Shown one piece after another: positions 1 to 8,783 of a DNA stretch of 33,842 nucleotides. The stretch spans positions 1 through 33,842 of the forward strand of contig JAFYMP010000103.1 of the NCBI GenBank assembly GCA_017556585.1. The letters are read 5' to 3'. How positions within the stretch are numbered: position 1 is the stretch's first letter; each line of letters opens with the position of its first letter. The stretch comes from Bacteroidaceae bacterium (GTDB taxonomy: Bacteria > Bacteroidota > Bacteroidia > Bacteroidales > Bacteroidaceae). Position numbers and translations under genes: made by a program. Below the pieces are notes generated by a model that was given only the letters and a program-made list of their open reading frames with translations, was not told the origin of the DNA and made no database searches.

Positions 1-1570
1 CCAACTGTTTCAATTTGATAGCAAATGGTGAAAAACGGCGATTAAATCCCACTGTCAGAGTAACACCTTTGGGAGCATTTTCATACACCTCTTTAATTTC
101 CGCAAGTTCTTCCTTATTCAAGCATAGTGGTTTCTCCACAAAGACACTTTTGCCGGAACGCAATGTTTCCAACACAATCTTTGCATGAAGATTATGGCGC
201 GTAGTAATAATTACCATATCTACCTCGTTATCGTTCAAAATCTCATAATAATCTGATGTAGCACATTCAGCACCTGCTTTCTTTGCCAATATTTTGGCAT
301 TGAGTCCACCTGCACTTGCTATATATTTGATTGTAGCATCAGCCTTTTTCAATGCCGGGATTACCGTACTGGAAGTATAGTTACCGGCACCAATAATGCC
401 TATTTTACCATTGCCGGCCTTAAACGATGCACCTTCTATAGTCACCACACGCTCTATGCTCATTTCATCAGGATACTTCAAAATAGAGGCGATAGAACCA
501 TGCTTGCGCATATCTCCATAAATCTCTATGTAATCTTTCAGTTCTACCTCTTCGGTTATTAGGGACTTCACATCCAATCCACCGGTAGAGATAGCATGAA
601 GGATTGTTTCAAAATTACGTTTCTCGGTCCAACGAACATAAGGTAATGGATAATCATGCCCCTTATTCTCATACTCTTCATCATAACGTCCTGCACCATA
701 GGAGCAAGAGACCTGGAAAGAGAGTTCCTTCTTATAAAAATCGTCTCGACGAAGATTAAGCCCTACCACACCAACCAGAATGATACGACCACGCTTGCGA
801 CACATCTCACAGGCTTGATGCATCACCTCATCAGTCTTTGCAGATGCCGTAATGATAACACCATCTACACCAATGCTATTTGTCACTTCTTCTACAAATT
901 TTACCGGATCGACACCTTTTCCGGGATTAATTGCCAGCACACCTTTCGAAGCAGCCATATCAACCTTCTCCTGGTCAAAGTCTATACCAATTACCCGGCA
1001 TCCATTGGCCATCAGCAATTGACTTACTACCAAACCTATCAAACCAAGTCCTGTAACAACTACAGTTTCGCCCAGCTCGGGTTTAAACAAACGTATTCCT
1101 TCAAGACCTATGGAACCTATTACCGTAAATGCGGCCTCTTCATCTGAAACATTATCAGGCACCTTAGCTACCAGATTCTTAGGTACACATACATACTCAG
1201 CATGATTACCATTTGAAGCTACGCGGTCACCTACTACAAATTCCGTCACCCCCTTACCTACTGCTATTACACGTCCCACATTACAGTAGCCTAATGGAAG
1301 TGGTTGACCTAATTTATTAAAAACGGCTTCCAAAGTTGGTTGAATGCCATCTGTTTTCAACTTATCTAACACCTGTTTAACCTTATCAGGCTGCTGACGG
1401 GCTTTATCAATAAGATTTGCCTTACCGAACTCTACCAACATACGCTCGGTACCAAGCGACACCAATGAACGAGTAGTCCTGATAAGCACACAGCCTGCTT
1501 TTACATTAGGAACGGGCACTTCTTCCAAAATAGTAGCACCTGATTTCAGGTCTTGAATTATCTGCTTCAT
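1..1570 (-). CDS. Two-domain oxidoreductase (zinc-type alcohol dehydrogenase + Gfo/Idh/MocA), 3' end outside window
   Basis: I translated this reading frame by hand; it starts MKQIIQDLKSGATILEEVPV at 1570 and stays open to position 1, so about 523 codons are visible and the C-terminus is missing. Residues 1 to about 360 are a medium-chain dehydrogenase: a GroES-like part with GYCNVGRVIAVGKGV and GDRVASNGNHAEYV, then a nucleotide-binding part with VVVTGLGLIGLVVSQLL. From about residue 390 a second Rossmann domain begins (GKIGIIGAGNYTSS) and runs to EKPLCLN, typical of Gfo/Idh/MocA sugar oxidoreductases. Proteins with this fusion are known from bacterial polysaccharide loci, often beside a heparinase II/III protein, as here (48-base gap). 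A role in making or modifying a nucleotide sugar or glycan residue is inference; the substrate is unknown. Last visible gene of the polysaccharide operon. Confidence 0.88.
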   Translation of the reverse strand, partial: MKQIIQDLKSGATILEEVPVPNVKAGCVLIRTTRSLVSLGTERMLVEFGKANLIDKARQQPDKVKQVLDKLKTDGIQPTLEAVFNKLGQPLPLGYCNVGRVIAVGKGVTEFVVGDRVASNGNHAEYVCVPKNLVAKVPDNVSDEEAAFTVIGSIGLEGIRLFKPELGETVVVTGLGLIGLVVSQLLMANGCRVIGIDFDQEKVDMAASKGVLAINPGKGVDPVKFVEEVTNSIGVDGVIITASAKTDEVMHQACEMCRKRGRIILVGVVGLNLRRDDFYKKELSFQVSCSYGAGRYDEEYENKGHDYPLPYVRWTEKRNFETILHAISTGGLDVKSLITEEVELKDYIEIYGDMRKHGSIASILKYPDEMSIERVVTIEGASFKAGNGKIGIIGAGNYTSSTVIPALKKADATIKYIASAGGLNAKILAKKAGAECATSDYYEILNDNEVDMVIITTRHNLHAKIVLETLRSGKSVFVEKPLCLNKEELAEIKEVYENAPKGVTLTVGFNRRFSPFAIKLKQL

Positions 1571-1618
1571 ATATAATATACGTTTTATTCACAAAATTAA
1601 TGATAAATATTCACACAT

Positions 1619-3220
1619 CTATTGAAAGTCAGCAATAATCGTACGCAAAGTACTATCGAACGTTACTTGAATACATTGCGAGGAACTCAGAATATTATAC
1701 TCCTCGGCCACTTCCATCTGAACAATATCTATAGCGCAGCTGTTTTCAAAATAAAACGATGCACAATCTGTGACGATTGCATTGTCTGATACGTCCAACA
1801 CCTGTACTTCAGGAGCTAAATGAAAATATGCCACTGCACTACGAATATGTCCTCCCGACACAGTATCAATTACCTCCATTCTATCTTCTCTACAGATATA
1901 TTGACGCAAGCATGTTACACCTTTATTATTATATCCGTTATGGCTCATTGAACAGGAGACAGAAGTATCGTCCAAAATATTGACATTCGCACGTTGAGCA
2001 CAACGAAACGCGCCCCACACTTTAGAAGAATTCCCGCCATCCACTACTACCGCATTGTGCGCCATTGTAGAACGTTCATAGTTGCGCCGTTCACAATTAT
2101 TGTATGTAGAAGTACCCGTATCCACCAACAACGCACGATTCCTTACCCAAAGCAAAAAATTTGAAGTGTCGGCATGTGCATGACCTAAATTATAAGAAAC
2201 ACCGAGAGGAGCTATATCTATAATGGTCTCATAAGCAGAACGTGTTATATGACGATATCCGGAAACATTCAGTTCTCCTTTATGCCACTCTATATGTAAA
2301 CTATTTGCATACTCTCGCAACACTGATGGTGAAAAGACTACTCCGTTCGCTGCATCGTTGAGCAGAGGTAATGTATCATTGGCCACTACAATTGCATCGA
2401 GCCAGGCGAGCATTTCCGAAGCCTTACCATACAAAAACATCTTTGTAGTCTCCAATTCAACAAACAGACTATTATCAGTTACCGATAGAAGGTTACAACA
2501 ATCGAGCAGGCGTTCCAATATTACACAATGATACATCGGGCTTAATTCAAAATGAGCTCCATCGGAAAGAATCTGCTCTTTCAGTTGGCTCACTACTATA
2601 TGCTTTGCTTTCTGCCAAAAATCAGCATCACGAAAATATATAGCCGCAAAAAGCAAAGAGAAACCATTTTCAAGATAATGATTGGCCAACAAATGACGCT
2701 CGGTACGTTTACTCAACAGTTTATATTGTGAATAAAGAGATGTGTCAATCTTTTTCATTTGTTCGAAAGACAATTCCTCAATGTGTAAAGAGACAAACTT
2801 TATCCAGTTAATTCCGCGTAGTGATATCGGATATGGGTCATTTGCTATTTGATTGTCAGCAATATCATCAATAAAACGTTCAATCCAACCATAACCATCT
2901 GTTACACTCATACCAGGCTGTAACAAAAAGTCCATATAGTTCAGATTATATCGCCAAAGTTCTCCCTGCGAACAATCATCCCATTTCCCATTAAAACGGT
3001 GTGTGAGATTCAAAAGACAGAATACATTGTCACCTTCATAAGACACAGGTTTCTTTGGGTAATCTTTCAATTCTACAGGATTTCCCTTTTTGTAGCAGGT
3101 GTAATCGGTCCTTAGCGATAAGAAACGTGTTACTTTTGCGGCTATTTTATAATATATCTGAAAGAATAGTTGTTCTCGTTTCAGATATTTCAGAGTATGA
3201 TAATATAACGATAAGGACAT
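1619..3220 (-). CDS. Heparinase II/III family protein (polysaccharide lyase-like)
   Basis: About 533 residues from the ATG at 3220. The frame is open to an ATG at 3262, but that would overlap the GT4 gene by 38 bases; the start at 3220 lies 4 bases after the GT4 stop and fits the operon better. The N-terminal half is alpha-helical, as in the alginate-lyase-like toroid, with DGAHFELSPMYH at residues 220-231. The C-terminal half has LGHAHADTSNF (345-355), VDTGTSTY and MAHNAVVVDGG, where the His and Tyr expected of heparinase II/III lyases lie. No clear signal peptide is visible, although the N-terminus is basic and aromatic. The family cleaves uronic-acid polysaccharides by beta-elimination. 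In a Wzx/Wzy cluster it could trim or release the polymer, or be involved in uronate modification; this is inference. It is followed by the two-domain oxidoreductase. Confidence 0.85.
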   Translation of the reverse strand: MSLSLYYHTLKYLKREQLFFQIYYKIAAKVTRFLSLRTDYTCYKKGNPVELKDYPKKPVSYEGDNVFCLLNLTHRFNGKWDDCSQGELWRYNLNYMDFLLQPGMSVTDGYGWIERFIDDIADNQIANDPYPISLRGINWIKFVSLHIEELSFEQMKKIDTSLYSQYKLLSKRTERHLLANHYLENGFSLLFAAIYFRDADFWQKAKHIVVSQLKEQILSDGAHFELSPMYHCVILERLLDCCNLLSVTDNSLFVELETTKMFLYGKASEMLAWLDAIVVANDTLPLLNDAANGVVFSPSVLREYANSLHIEWHKGELNVSGYRHITRSAYETIIDIAPLGVSYNLGHAHADTSNFLLWVRNRALLVDTGTSTYNNCERRNYERSTMAHNAVVVDGGNSSKVWGAFRCAQRANVNILDDTSVSCSMSHNGYNNKGVTCLRQYICREDRMEVIDTVSGGHIRSAVAYFHLAPEVQVLDVSDNAIVTDCASFYFENSCAIDIVQMEVAEEYNILSSSQCIQVTFDSTLRTIIADFQ

Positions 3221-3224
3221 AGTA

Positions 3225-4262
3225 CTATGACAATGATAAATATAGACGCAATACCTCTTCATCTACACGTATCTCCGGGTTATATACAACCCGTTTCCTC
3301 TCAAGTATTAAAGGATAGACCTTTTTAAATAAATCATCTGCATCGCCCGTTTTATACAATACAGCCTCTTTTGGTCTTGTACAAACATCGCTGGCCACTA
3401 CGGGAGTACCAAATTGAAGTGCCTCCTTTACTGAAACGCCCTCCATATCTGACATTGTGGCACGTATAAAGAGATCTGTATGTGACCATACTTCGAAACC
3501 ATTTACCGGAGAATTTACTATAAAACAGAAATAATCCGAAAGCCCCAATTCATCGATTCTCGACAAACATTTGCCAAAATAATCATTATCAAATATTTCA
3601 GAGATACAAAATACCATTCCTACATCTAACCGTTCTTCGTTAATCAGACGGTTCATCAAATGAATCAATTGGTCTATACCATACAAATCGCCAAATACAT
3701 TGTTTATTACCCTATGGGCATTAGACGAAATTGTATATTCATGTTTACTGATAAAATCCTCTATTTCTGTTGTCAGGCCTTTCATTTCACCCTCTTCAGG
3801 TGCCATATAGGTTGGCAACAATACTATTTTTTTCTTATTAATATCATATTTCTCGCAAAGCAGTTCAGTGTAAGTGGGATCATTGAATATAATGTACTTT
3901 ACACAACTAAACAGCCGGTTAATCACTTTACGTTTCCAGCCGTCAAGCAGTACAATACGACGATTATGAAGCGTAAGTACTATATGGTGTTTCCTGCCAA
4001 AAATATAGAGCAAAAACAACAGATAAAAATTAGTAAACTGAGCATGAATAATTTTCTTGCCAACAAATGGCAGTTTCAAGAACTCCCATAGCCTATTCTT
4101 AACGCTTATTACACATTGGGTTTCATATCCCGACTGTGCAAAATCACGCATTACTACATCATTATCTTTAGCATGCATTTTTTCTACTAAACGCTTGCAA
4201 TATATCGATATTCCTCCTATTGGAGGCGGATAAAAGCCCCATATTTCCTTTTTCATCGTCAT
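3225..4262 (-). CDS. Glycosyltransferase family 4 (GT-B fold)
   Basis: 345 residues. The N-terminus carries the glycine-rich acceptor loop seen in GT4 enzymes (YPPPIGGISIYCKRL, from residue 11). The C-terminal half has the nucleotide-sugar-binding region DMEGVSVKEALQFGTPVVAS (272-291), where Asp272 and Glu280 sit at the EX7E spacing, with Asp in place of the first Glu. It should add one sugar to the lipid-linked repeat unit on the cytoplasmic side of the membrane; donor and linkage cannot be read from sequence. Its ATG overlaps the stop of the upstream GT2 gene by 4 bases (ATGA), which indicates translational coupling. A second in-frame ATG two codons in is an equally possible start. Confidence 0.88.
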   Translation of the reverse strand: MTMKKEIWGFYPPPIGGISIYCKRLVEKMHAKDNDVVMRDFAQSGYETQCVISVKNRLWEFLKLPFVGKKIIHAQFTNFYLLFLLYIFGRKHHIVLTLHNRRIVLLDGWKRKVINRLFSCVKYIIFNDPTYTELLCEKYDINKKKIVLLPTYMAPEEGEMKGLTTEIEDFISKHEYTISSNAHRVINNVFGDLYGIDQLIHLMNRLINEERLDVGMVFCISEIFDNDYFGKCLSRIDELGLSDYFCFIVNSPVNGFEVWSHTDLFIRATMSDMEGVSVKEALQFGTPVVASDVCTRPKEAVLYKTGDADDLFKKVYPLILERKRVVYNPEIRVDEEVLRLYLSLS

Positions 4263-5197
4263 ACAAAATAGGTATTATCAATAACCAATGCCTCGAAATC
4301 CTCTTTACTAACTCCTTCTTTTATACGAGCATCTTTCCACAAGCGCTTCATTAGAACCAATGTTCTTGATAAAGAGTGAGATGACATATAAAAATGCTTT
4401 ATACAAAACGGCAAATTAACCAAAGCCCATGTATAATAGAAGAGTCCGGACTTATTAATACGGATATCTATAAATCTATTCAGATAATGCATATACACCT
4501 TACCCAATCCATACATTTTATTGCCGGAAGCTCCCACCTTATGATAAATCAGCGAGTTGAGTACACACGCCATCTGCACTTTCTGTTTTTTCATACGTAG
4601 TGACAGTTCAAAGTCCTCTTCGCCAAAAAAGAAACGCTCTGTAAGAAGTCTATTCTGTTCATCAAGTAGTTCCGGGTAAAAATACAATGCACAGCCGGTT
4701 ACAAATGAAACAGACAAATGGTCTGTCTCCCTCACTGCCATATCCGGTTGTTCTGAACAATAGTATTTACGGAAACCAAACAATAGTTTACCTCCACAAT
4801 TCCATACTTTCTGTTTATCGTAAAAATAATTAATCTTAGGAGTAAGTATCCGATATTGGGGGTTGCGTTTGGAAAAAGCCTGCAAAGAGACAAGAAAATC
4901 AGGGCTTACCTCGGTATCATTATTGAGTAGCAGATAGCTGTCGGGTGTATCCTGACCTGCTACAGCTATTCCCTTGTTATTACCACGAGCAAAACCATAA
5001 TTTCTATCCAAAGCTATTAGCCGTGCATCAAGTTTCTTATGCTCCCCTATCCATGTTTCAATTCGGGATACAGAATCATCTGACGAACCATTATCGACAA
5101 CATAGATGCGAAAATCGCCATCTGCCTTCATCAACGAATTTAGACAGGCCAGCGTATCGTCAGCTCCATTCCAATTCAATACAATAATTGCCGTCAT
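4259..5197 (-). CDS. Glycosyltransferase family 2 (rhamnosyltransferase-like)
   Basis: 312 residues from the ATG at 5197. The frame is open to 5272, but the GT-A core begins only at MTAIIVLNWNGADDTLACL, and 5197 gives a 4-base ATGA overlap with the flippase gene, so I take that start. VVDNGSSDDS (33-42) and the DXD-like NNDTEVSPDF (from 92) mark the nucleotide-sugar and metal site. GEEDFELSLRMKKQ in the second half is the ED-motif region usual in this group. It is a likely inverting transferase acting on the lipid-linked repeat unit. The C-terminal segment (VNLPFCIKHFY) is hydrophobic and may touch the membrane. Donor sugar unknown; rhamnosyltransferase-like is a family resemblance only. Confidence 0.88.
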   Translation of the reverse strand: MTAIIVLNWNGADDTLACLNSLMKADGDFRIYVVDNGSSDDSVSRIETWIGEHKKLDARLIALDRNYGFARGNNKGIAVAGQDTPDSYLLLNNDTEVSPDFLVSLQAFSKRNPQYRILTPKINYFYDKQKVWNCGGKLLFGFRKYYCSEQPDMAVRETDHLSVSFVTGCALYFYPELLDEQNRLLTERFFFGEEDFELSLRMKKQKVQMACVLNSLIYHKVGASGNKMYGLGKVYMHYLNRFIDIRINKSGLFYYTWALVNLPFCIKHFYMSSHSLSRTLVLMKRLWKDARIKEGVSKEDFEALVIDNTYFV

Positions 5198-6444
5198 ACA
5201 CGTTTGTTTATACGATACAAACTTAAGATACAAAGCAAAAATAATAATATTTCTGCTAAAGACATAGCCCATGCAGCTATTTTTACTCCATAGAGTGGCA
5301 AAAACGACAACATGAATAAAACGCTGAATACCCCAACAATCATCACAGACCTGAAGAAATATCGTTGTCCATTCATATTTATCAATCCCACAATACCTAC
5401 TAGATAGTTAATCTCTCCAAATAAGATAACCAATGTCATGATGCGGACTAATGGTATTGAATCTGTATAACCTTCACCACACAAAATATCCGTTATCTGT
5501 GGAGCAAATATATACACAAATGCCGTAATAATTATAACGACTACTGAAAATGGCAGTGCTATTTTCTTGAGCAACGCAACATTTTCATGCAGACTTTTAT
5601 TCTTAAAACGCAGGCTCAGATGTGGGAATAATGCCTGTGCAGCAGGTGATATTATTGACTGGAACCCTTTTACCACTTTTTCTGCCGCAGAATATATTCC
5701 TACTACTTCGTCTGTTACGAACTGTTTAAGGATTATAACATTGGCATTTCTATATAAATTCATGCCAAAAGTTGAACCGAACACCTCTTTTCCCTCTTTT
5801 AGTTGTTGTTTAACATCTCCCCATTTAACTCTGTGCAAACGTATATTAAATTGCTTATATACCAACATTATGCTAAGAATACCGGACAACAGATATCCAC
5901 AGGAATTCAATAAGATAAGTAGATAATAATCATTTGTTTCATGAATAAAAACAAATATCAGTATAGTAAACAGAATCTTAGAAGAGGCATTAACTATCGT
6001 CATATACTTCATTCTTTCCAAGCCTTGAAAAAGCCATACAGGTGTAAAGATATCGCCCAAAACCATTCCCAGACTAAATACAAACATCAAAGTTCCTATC
6101 TGGTCTTTGAAAATCCAACGATTAAACAAAAACAATAGTACTGTAATAACCGTGGCTATCAAAGATTTTCCTGCTATTACCGAGTTGAATATATTTGATA
6201 CGGCTTTACTATCTGTACGAGATTGAGAGATCTGTTTTGTTGCAGAAAAATTGAATCCATACGTACTAAACATTATTACGTATTGCGCTATTGCATATAT
6301 ATATGAATATGCACCATAATTCTCCGTACCAATTATTCTTAGAATGTATGGCAATGTTACGAAAGGCAACAATACATTCAAGCCATTCAGTATGGATAGA
6401 GAGAAGAAATTCTCAATCTGTTGTTTATACCTACTTAATTGCAT
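5194..6444 (-). CDS. wzx: Wzx-type polysaccharide flippase (MOP superfamily)
   Basis: 416 residues, nearly all hydrophobic segments in the 12-14 helix pattern of the oligosaccharide flippases. The start MQLSRYKQQIENFFSLSILN followed by NVLLPFVTLPYILRIIGTENYGAYSY is the family's characteristic first helices and loop (compare RfbX/Wzx). It should move the undecaprenyl-linked repeat unit across the inner membrane. The gene overlaps the end of the polymerase gene upstream by 14 bases and the GT2 gene downstream by 4 bases. The assignment as flippase is firm from fold and context; wzx is used as a functional name because sequences diverge widely. Confidence 0.9.
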   Translation of the reverse strand: MQLSRYKQQIENFFSLSILNGLNVLLPFVTLPYILRIIGTENYGAYSYIYAIAQYVIMFSTYGFNFSATKQISQSRTDSKAVSNIFNSVIAGKSLIATVITVLLFLFNRWIFKDQIGTLMFVFSLGMVLGDIFTPVWLFQGLERMKYMTIVNASSKILFTILIFVFIHETNDYYLLILLNSCGYLLSGILSIMLVYKQFNIRLHRVKWGDVKQQLKEGKEVFGSTFGMNLYRNANVIILKQFVTDEVVGIYSAAEKVVKGFQSIISPAAQALFPHLSLRFKNKSLHENVALLKKIALPFSVVVIIITAFVYIFAPQITDILCGEGYTDSIPLVRIMTLVILFGEINYLVGIVGLINMNGQRYFFRSVMIVGVFSVLFMLSFLPLYGVKIAAWAMSLAEILLFLLCILSLYRINKRV

Positions 6445-7690
6445 GATTCGAACTAATTTGTGGTTCTTTACTGAATATCAATGAATCTGCAAACCATAAA
6501 ATCAAGACTATGACAGGTAGTTCAAAAACAATCAAATGGAAATAGTAGAATTCGAACCATCCCATAGCCAATAATCCACATTCAAAAAAGTATATGGTGT
6601 ACATATATATATTATTCCATTTCAAAGCCAACAATCTTAAAATGTACATAATAGTACTGGACAACAATATATACCATATAAACTGCCAACCATTAGTATA
6701 TATGAACAAAGTTCCAAAAAAAGTGCGCACATTTGTTAAATTGATACCTGAATGAAAATAATATGGATTTATTGGACTTACTAATTCACCGCTACCTGTA
6801 ATTACATTTATCAGGTTAATAACAGGTGCCCACAAAATCTCAAATTCACCAGAATCGGGAAAGCCTAACTGCATATCTATACTTAATCCATAGGTACCAC
6901 TAACCAAATAATGAGAAAAGTGTTCAACAACATAAGTAAACATCTCTGAAGTTACCTCATCTTTATTTGCAGCAATCATAGGTAACACCAGATATGCGAA
7001 TATAAAGATTAAGAATCCTCCAAATAACAGATACAGAAAAAAAGAGAGTTTTAACTGTACTTTTCCGGTAAATAATCTCAATGACATACCTGCCACGATA
7101 GGTATAATAATCCACCCCTTGACATTATAACATATACTTACAAAACAGAACATCAGTATTATAACCCATAGCCACACACTCTTTTTATCTACATAATAGA
7201 CTGCCATAATCAACAAAGGAATTGTTAAAATACGCAGATGTCCCCACAAACCTTGCCCTGCATAATTCAAGCCAAAATCATCTGAACCTATATAGAAGTT
7301 GGTGGTTCCCATAAAGCTATAAGTTCTATACACAAAGAGAAGACACAATAGAACAGACAGCCATATCAAAAAAGGTGGCATTGTGCGCTCCTGGATTGTA
7401 TTATTGCTTAATTTTATATCTGTTTTTTGAGTAATAAATGCTAACGACAGACTGGGTATAGCAAATATCAAAAGACCTACTATCCAAAATATAATGCTGG
7501 GATAGTAAAATTCAACAAAACCTAATCGGCCTGACAAGACTAATGACAGTATAAGTATTATTATATATGGCAGCATCAGAAAATTAAGAGGAGTGTAAAC
7601 AGTTCTCCAGGCTTTGATTTCCAGATAACAAAGCACAACTACCTCTATGAAGAAAGTTATCAGTATAAGTATATTGTGAAAACTACCCAT
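6431..7690 (-). CDS. wzy: Wzy-like O-antigen/oligosaccharide repeat unit polymerase
   Basis: 419 residues with about ten to twelve predicted membrane segments and one longer periplasmic loop (roughly residues 245-330, from NKDEVTSEMF to the segment around FFGTLFIYTNGW). No soluble domain is present. Wzy polymerases have little sequence conservation, so the call rests on topology plus position between the flippase gene and the chain-length gene, where the pathway needs a polymerase. It would join repeat units at the periplasmic face. The N-terminus MGSFHNILILITFFIEVVVL is itself the first helix. It lies 29 bases after the Wzz-like gene. Confidence 0.8.
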   Translation of the reverse strand: MGSFHNILILITFFIEVVVLCYLEIKAWRTVYTPLNFLMLPYIIILILSLVLSGRLGFVEFYYPSIIFWIVGLLIFAIPSLSLAFITQKTDIKLSNNTIQERTMPPFLIWLSVLLCLLFVYRTYSFMGTTNFYIGSDDFGLNYAGQGLWGHLRILTIPLLIMAVYYVDKKSVWLWVIILMFCFVSICYNVKGWIIIPIVAGMSLRLFTGKVQLKLSFFLYLLFGGFLIFIFAYLVLPMIAANKDEVTSEMFTYVVEHFSHYLVSGTYGLSIDMQLGFPDSGEFEILWAPVINLINVITGSGELVSPINPYYFHSGINLTNVRTFFGTLFIYTNGWQFIWYILLSSTIMYILRLLALKWNNIYMYTIYFFECGLLAMGWFEFYYFHLIVFELPVIVLILWFADSLIFSKEPQISSNHAIK

Positions 7691-7719
7691 AGAGCAAAAA
7701 TATATAATACTTCTGATTA

Positions 7720-8778
7720 CTATTTATCTATAATACGGTCCTTTAGTATTATCCAAAAAGCTGTACCAAAAAAAGCAAGGAAAACATATAACAATCCCAT
7801 CATCATCTTTTTTGGGGAAGATGCTTTATATGGAAGAATCGGAGGCTCCACAACCACCACCACAGGAGTACTTTCCAACAGTTTTGAACGAGTTATCTCT
7901 AATTGTTGTGCCAATTGATTATATACATTGAATGCTACCTCCTGTTCATTCTGGAGTCTGTCCATTTCTATCTGATATTGCATCTTTGTTATATTCTGAT
8001 GCTTATCATAATACTCTGCATACGCCTGCTTGGCTTTTAAATATTTTGACTGCGATTCACTAAAGATTCTTTCAGTCTGTTCATAATCTGATTTTGCCTT
8101 TGCGGTTCTGTAATCCTTTATATATTCTTGCAGTTTATCAGAAACTACCTGAGTCATTTTTGCTGCCACATGAGGATCCTGCATTGTAACAGATAAAGTT
8201 ATAACACTTGTTCCCTTATCTACGTTTACACCTATTTTTTCATTTAGTGAACGCATAACCAACTGCTGGCGTCTTGATAGAATATAATTATTATTTTTAA
8301 CAGATGGTAAAACTGAATCTACAGAAAGGTTGTTCTTCATTTTTTGTATCATTTTACCAGGTGCTCCAATTATTGAAATCCACCAAGGATCTCTCTGATA
8401 CTCCTTAATGTATTCATATAAGGTAACATTGATTGTATCTCTTTTATATTTCGCAGCAACTTCTGTTTCCAAAAGTTCACACAAAAAAGGAACAGACGAA
8501 ACAATTTGAGGGTATAATTCGGGATATAAAGCATCTTCACTTCCAGAACCCAAATCTATTCCCGCCATAGAAGCTAAAGAACTAATTGAACCAGACATAG
8601 ACATTCCTGATGAAAATTCAGGAGCTAATACTACTGTCGAAGTATATTCTTTAGGAATACTATAAGCTACTATTATGGAAAGCAAACCACCAATAAAAAC
8701 ATTAATTATCAGGCGTTTGCGTTTACTCCACAACAACATAACAATTGAGATAATATCTCTTAGACCATTATTCTCCAT
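7720..8778 (-). CDS. Wzz/chain-length determinant-like polysaccharide co-polymerase
   Basis: 352 residues. A short cytoplasmic N-terminus leads to a membrane helix (LIINVFIGGLLSIIVAYSI), then a large periplasmic part that includes a long coiled coil (about 220-300, rich in Q, E, K and A) and a second helix near the C-terminus (MMMGLLYVFLAFFGTAFWII) preceded by a proline-containing stretch (PPILPYKASSPKK). This is the Wzz fold. There is no fused tyrosine kinase domain and no Walker motif, so it is the short type, unlike Wzc. It should set polymer length together with the polymerase and the SLBB export protein, whose gene ends 5 bases upstream. Confidence 0.9.
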   Translation of the reverse strand: MENNGLRDIISIVMLLWSKRKRLIINVFIGGLLSIIVAYSIPKEYTSTVVLAPEFSSGMSMSGSISSLASMAGIDLGSGSEDALYPELYPQIVSSVPFLCELLETEVAAKYKRDTINVTLYEYIKEYQRDPWWISIIGAPGKMIQKMKNNLSVDSVLPSVKNNNYILSRRQQLVMRSLNEKIGVNVDKGTSVITLSVTMQDPHVAAKMTQVVSDKLQEYIKDYRTAKAKSDYEQTERIFSESQSKYLKAKQAYAEYYDKHQNITKMQYQIEMDRLQNEQEVAFNVYNQLAQQLEITRSKLLESTPVVVVVEPPILPYKASSPKKMMMGLLYVFLAFFGTAFWIILKDRIIDK

Positions 8779-8783
8779 CTCTC

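Noticed and set aside
656-1147. Plus-strand ORF of 163 codons at the left end
   Set aside because: It is antisense to the two-domain oxidoreductase, whose frame is continuous and recognisable; its own translation has no family features.
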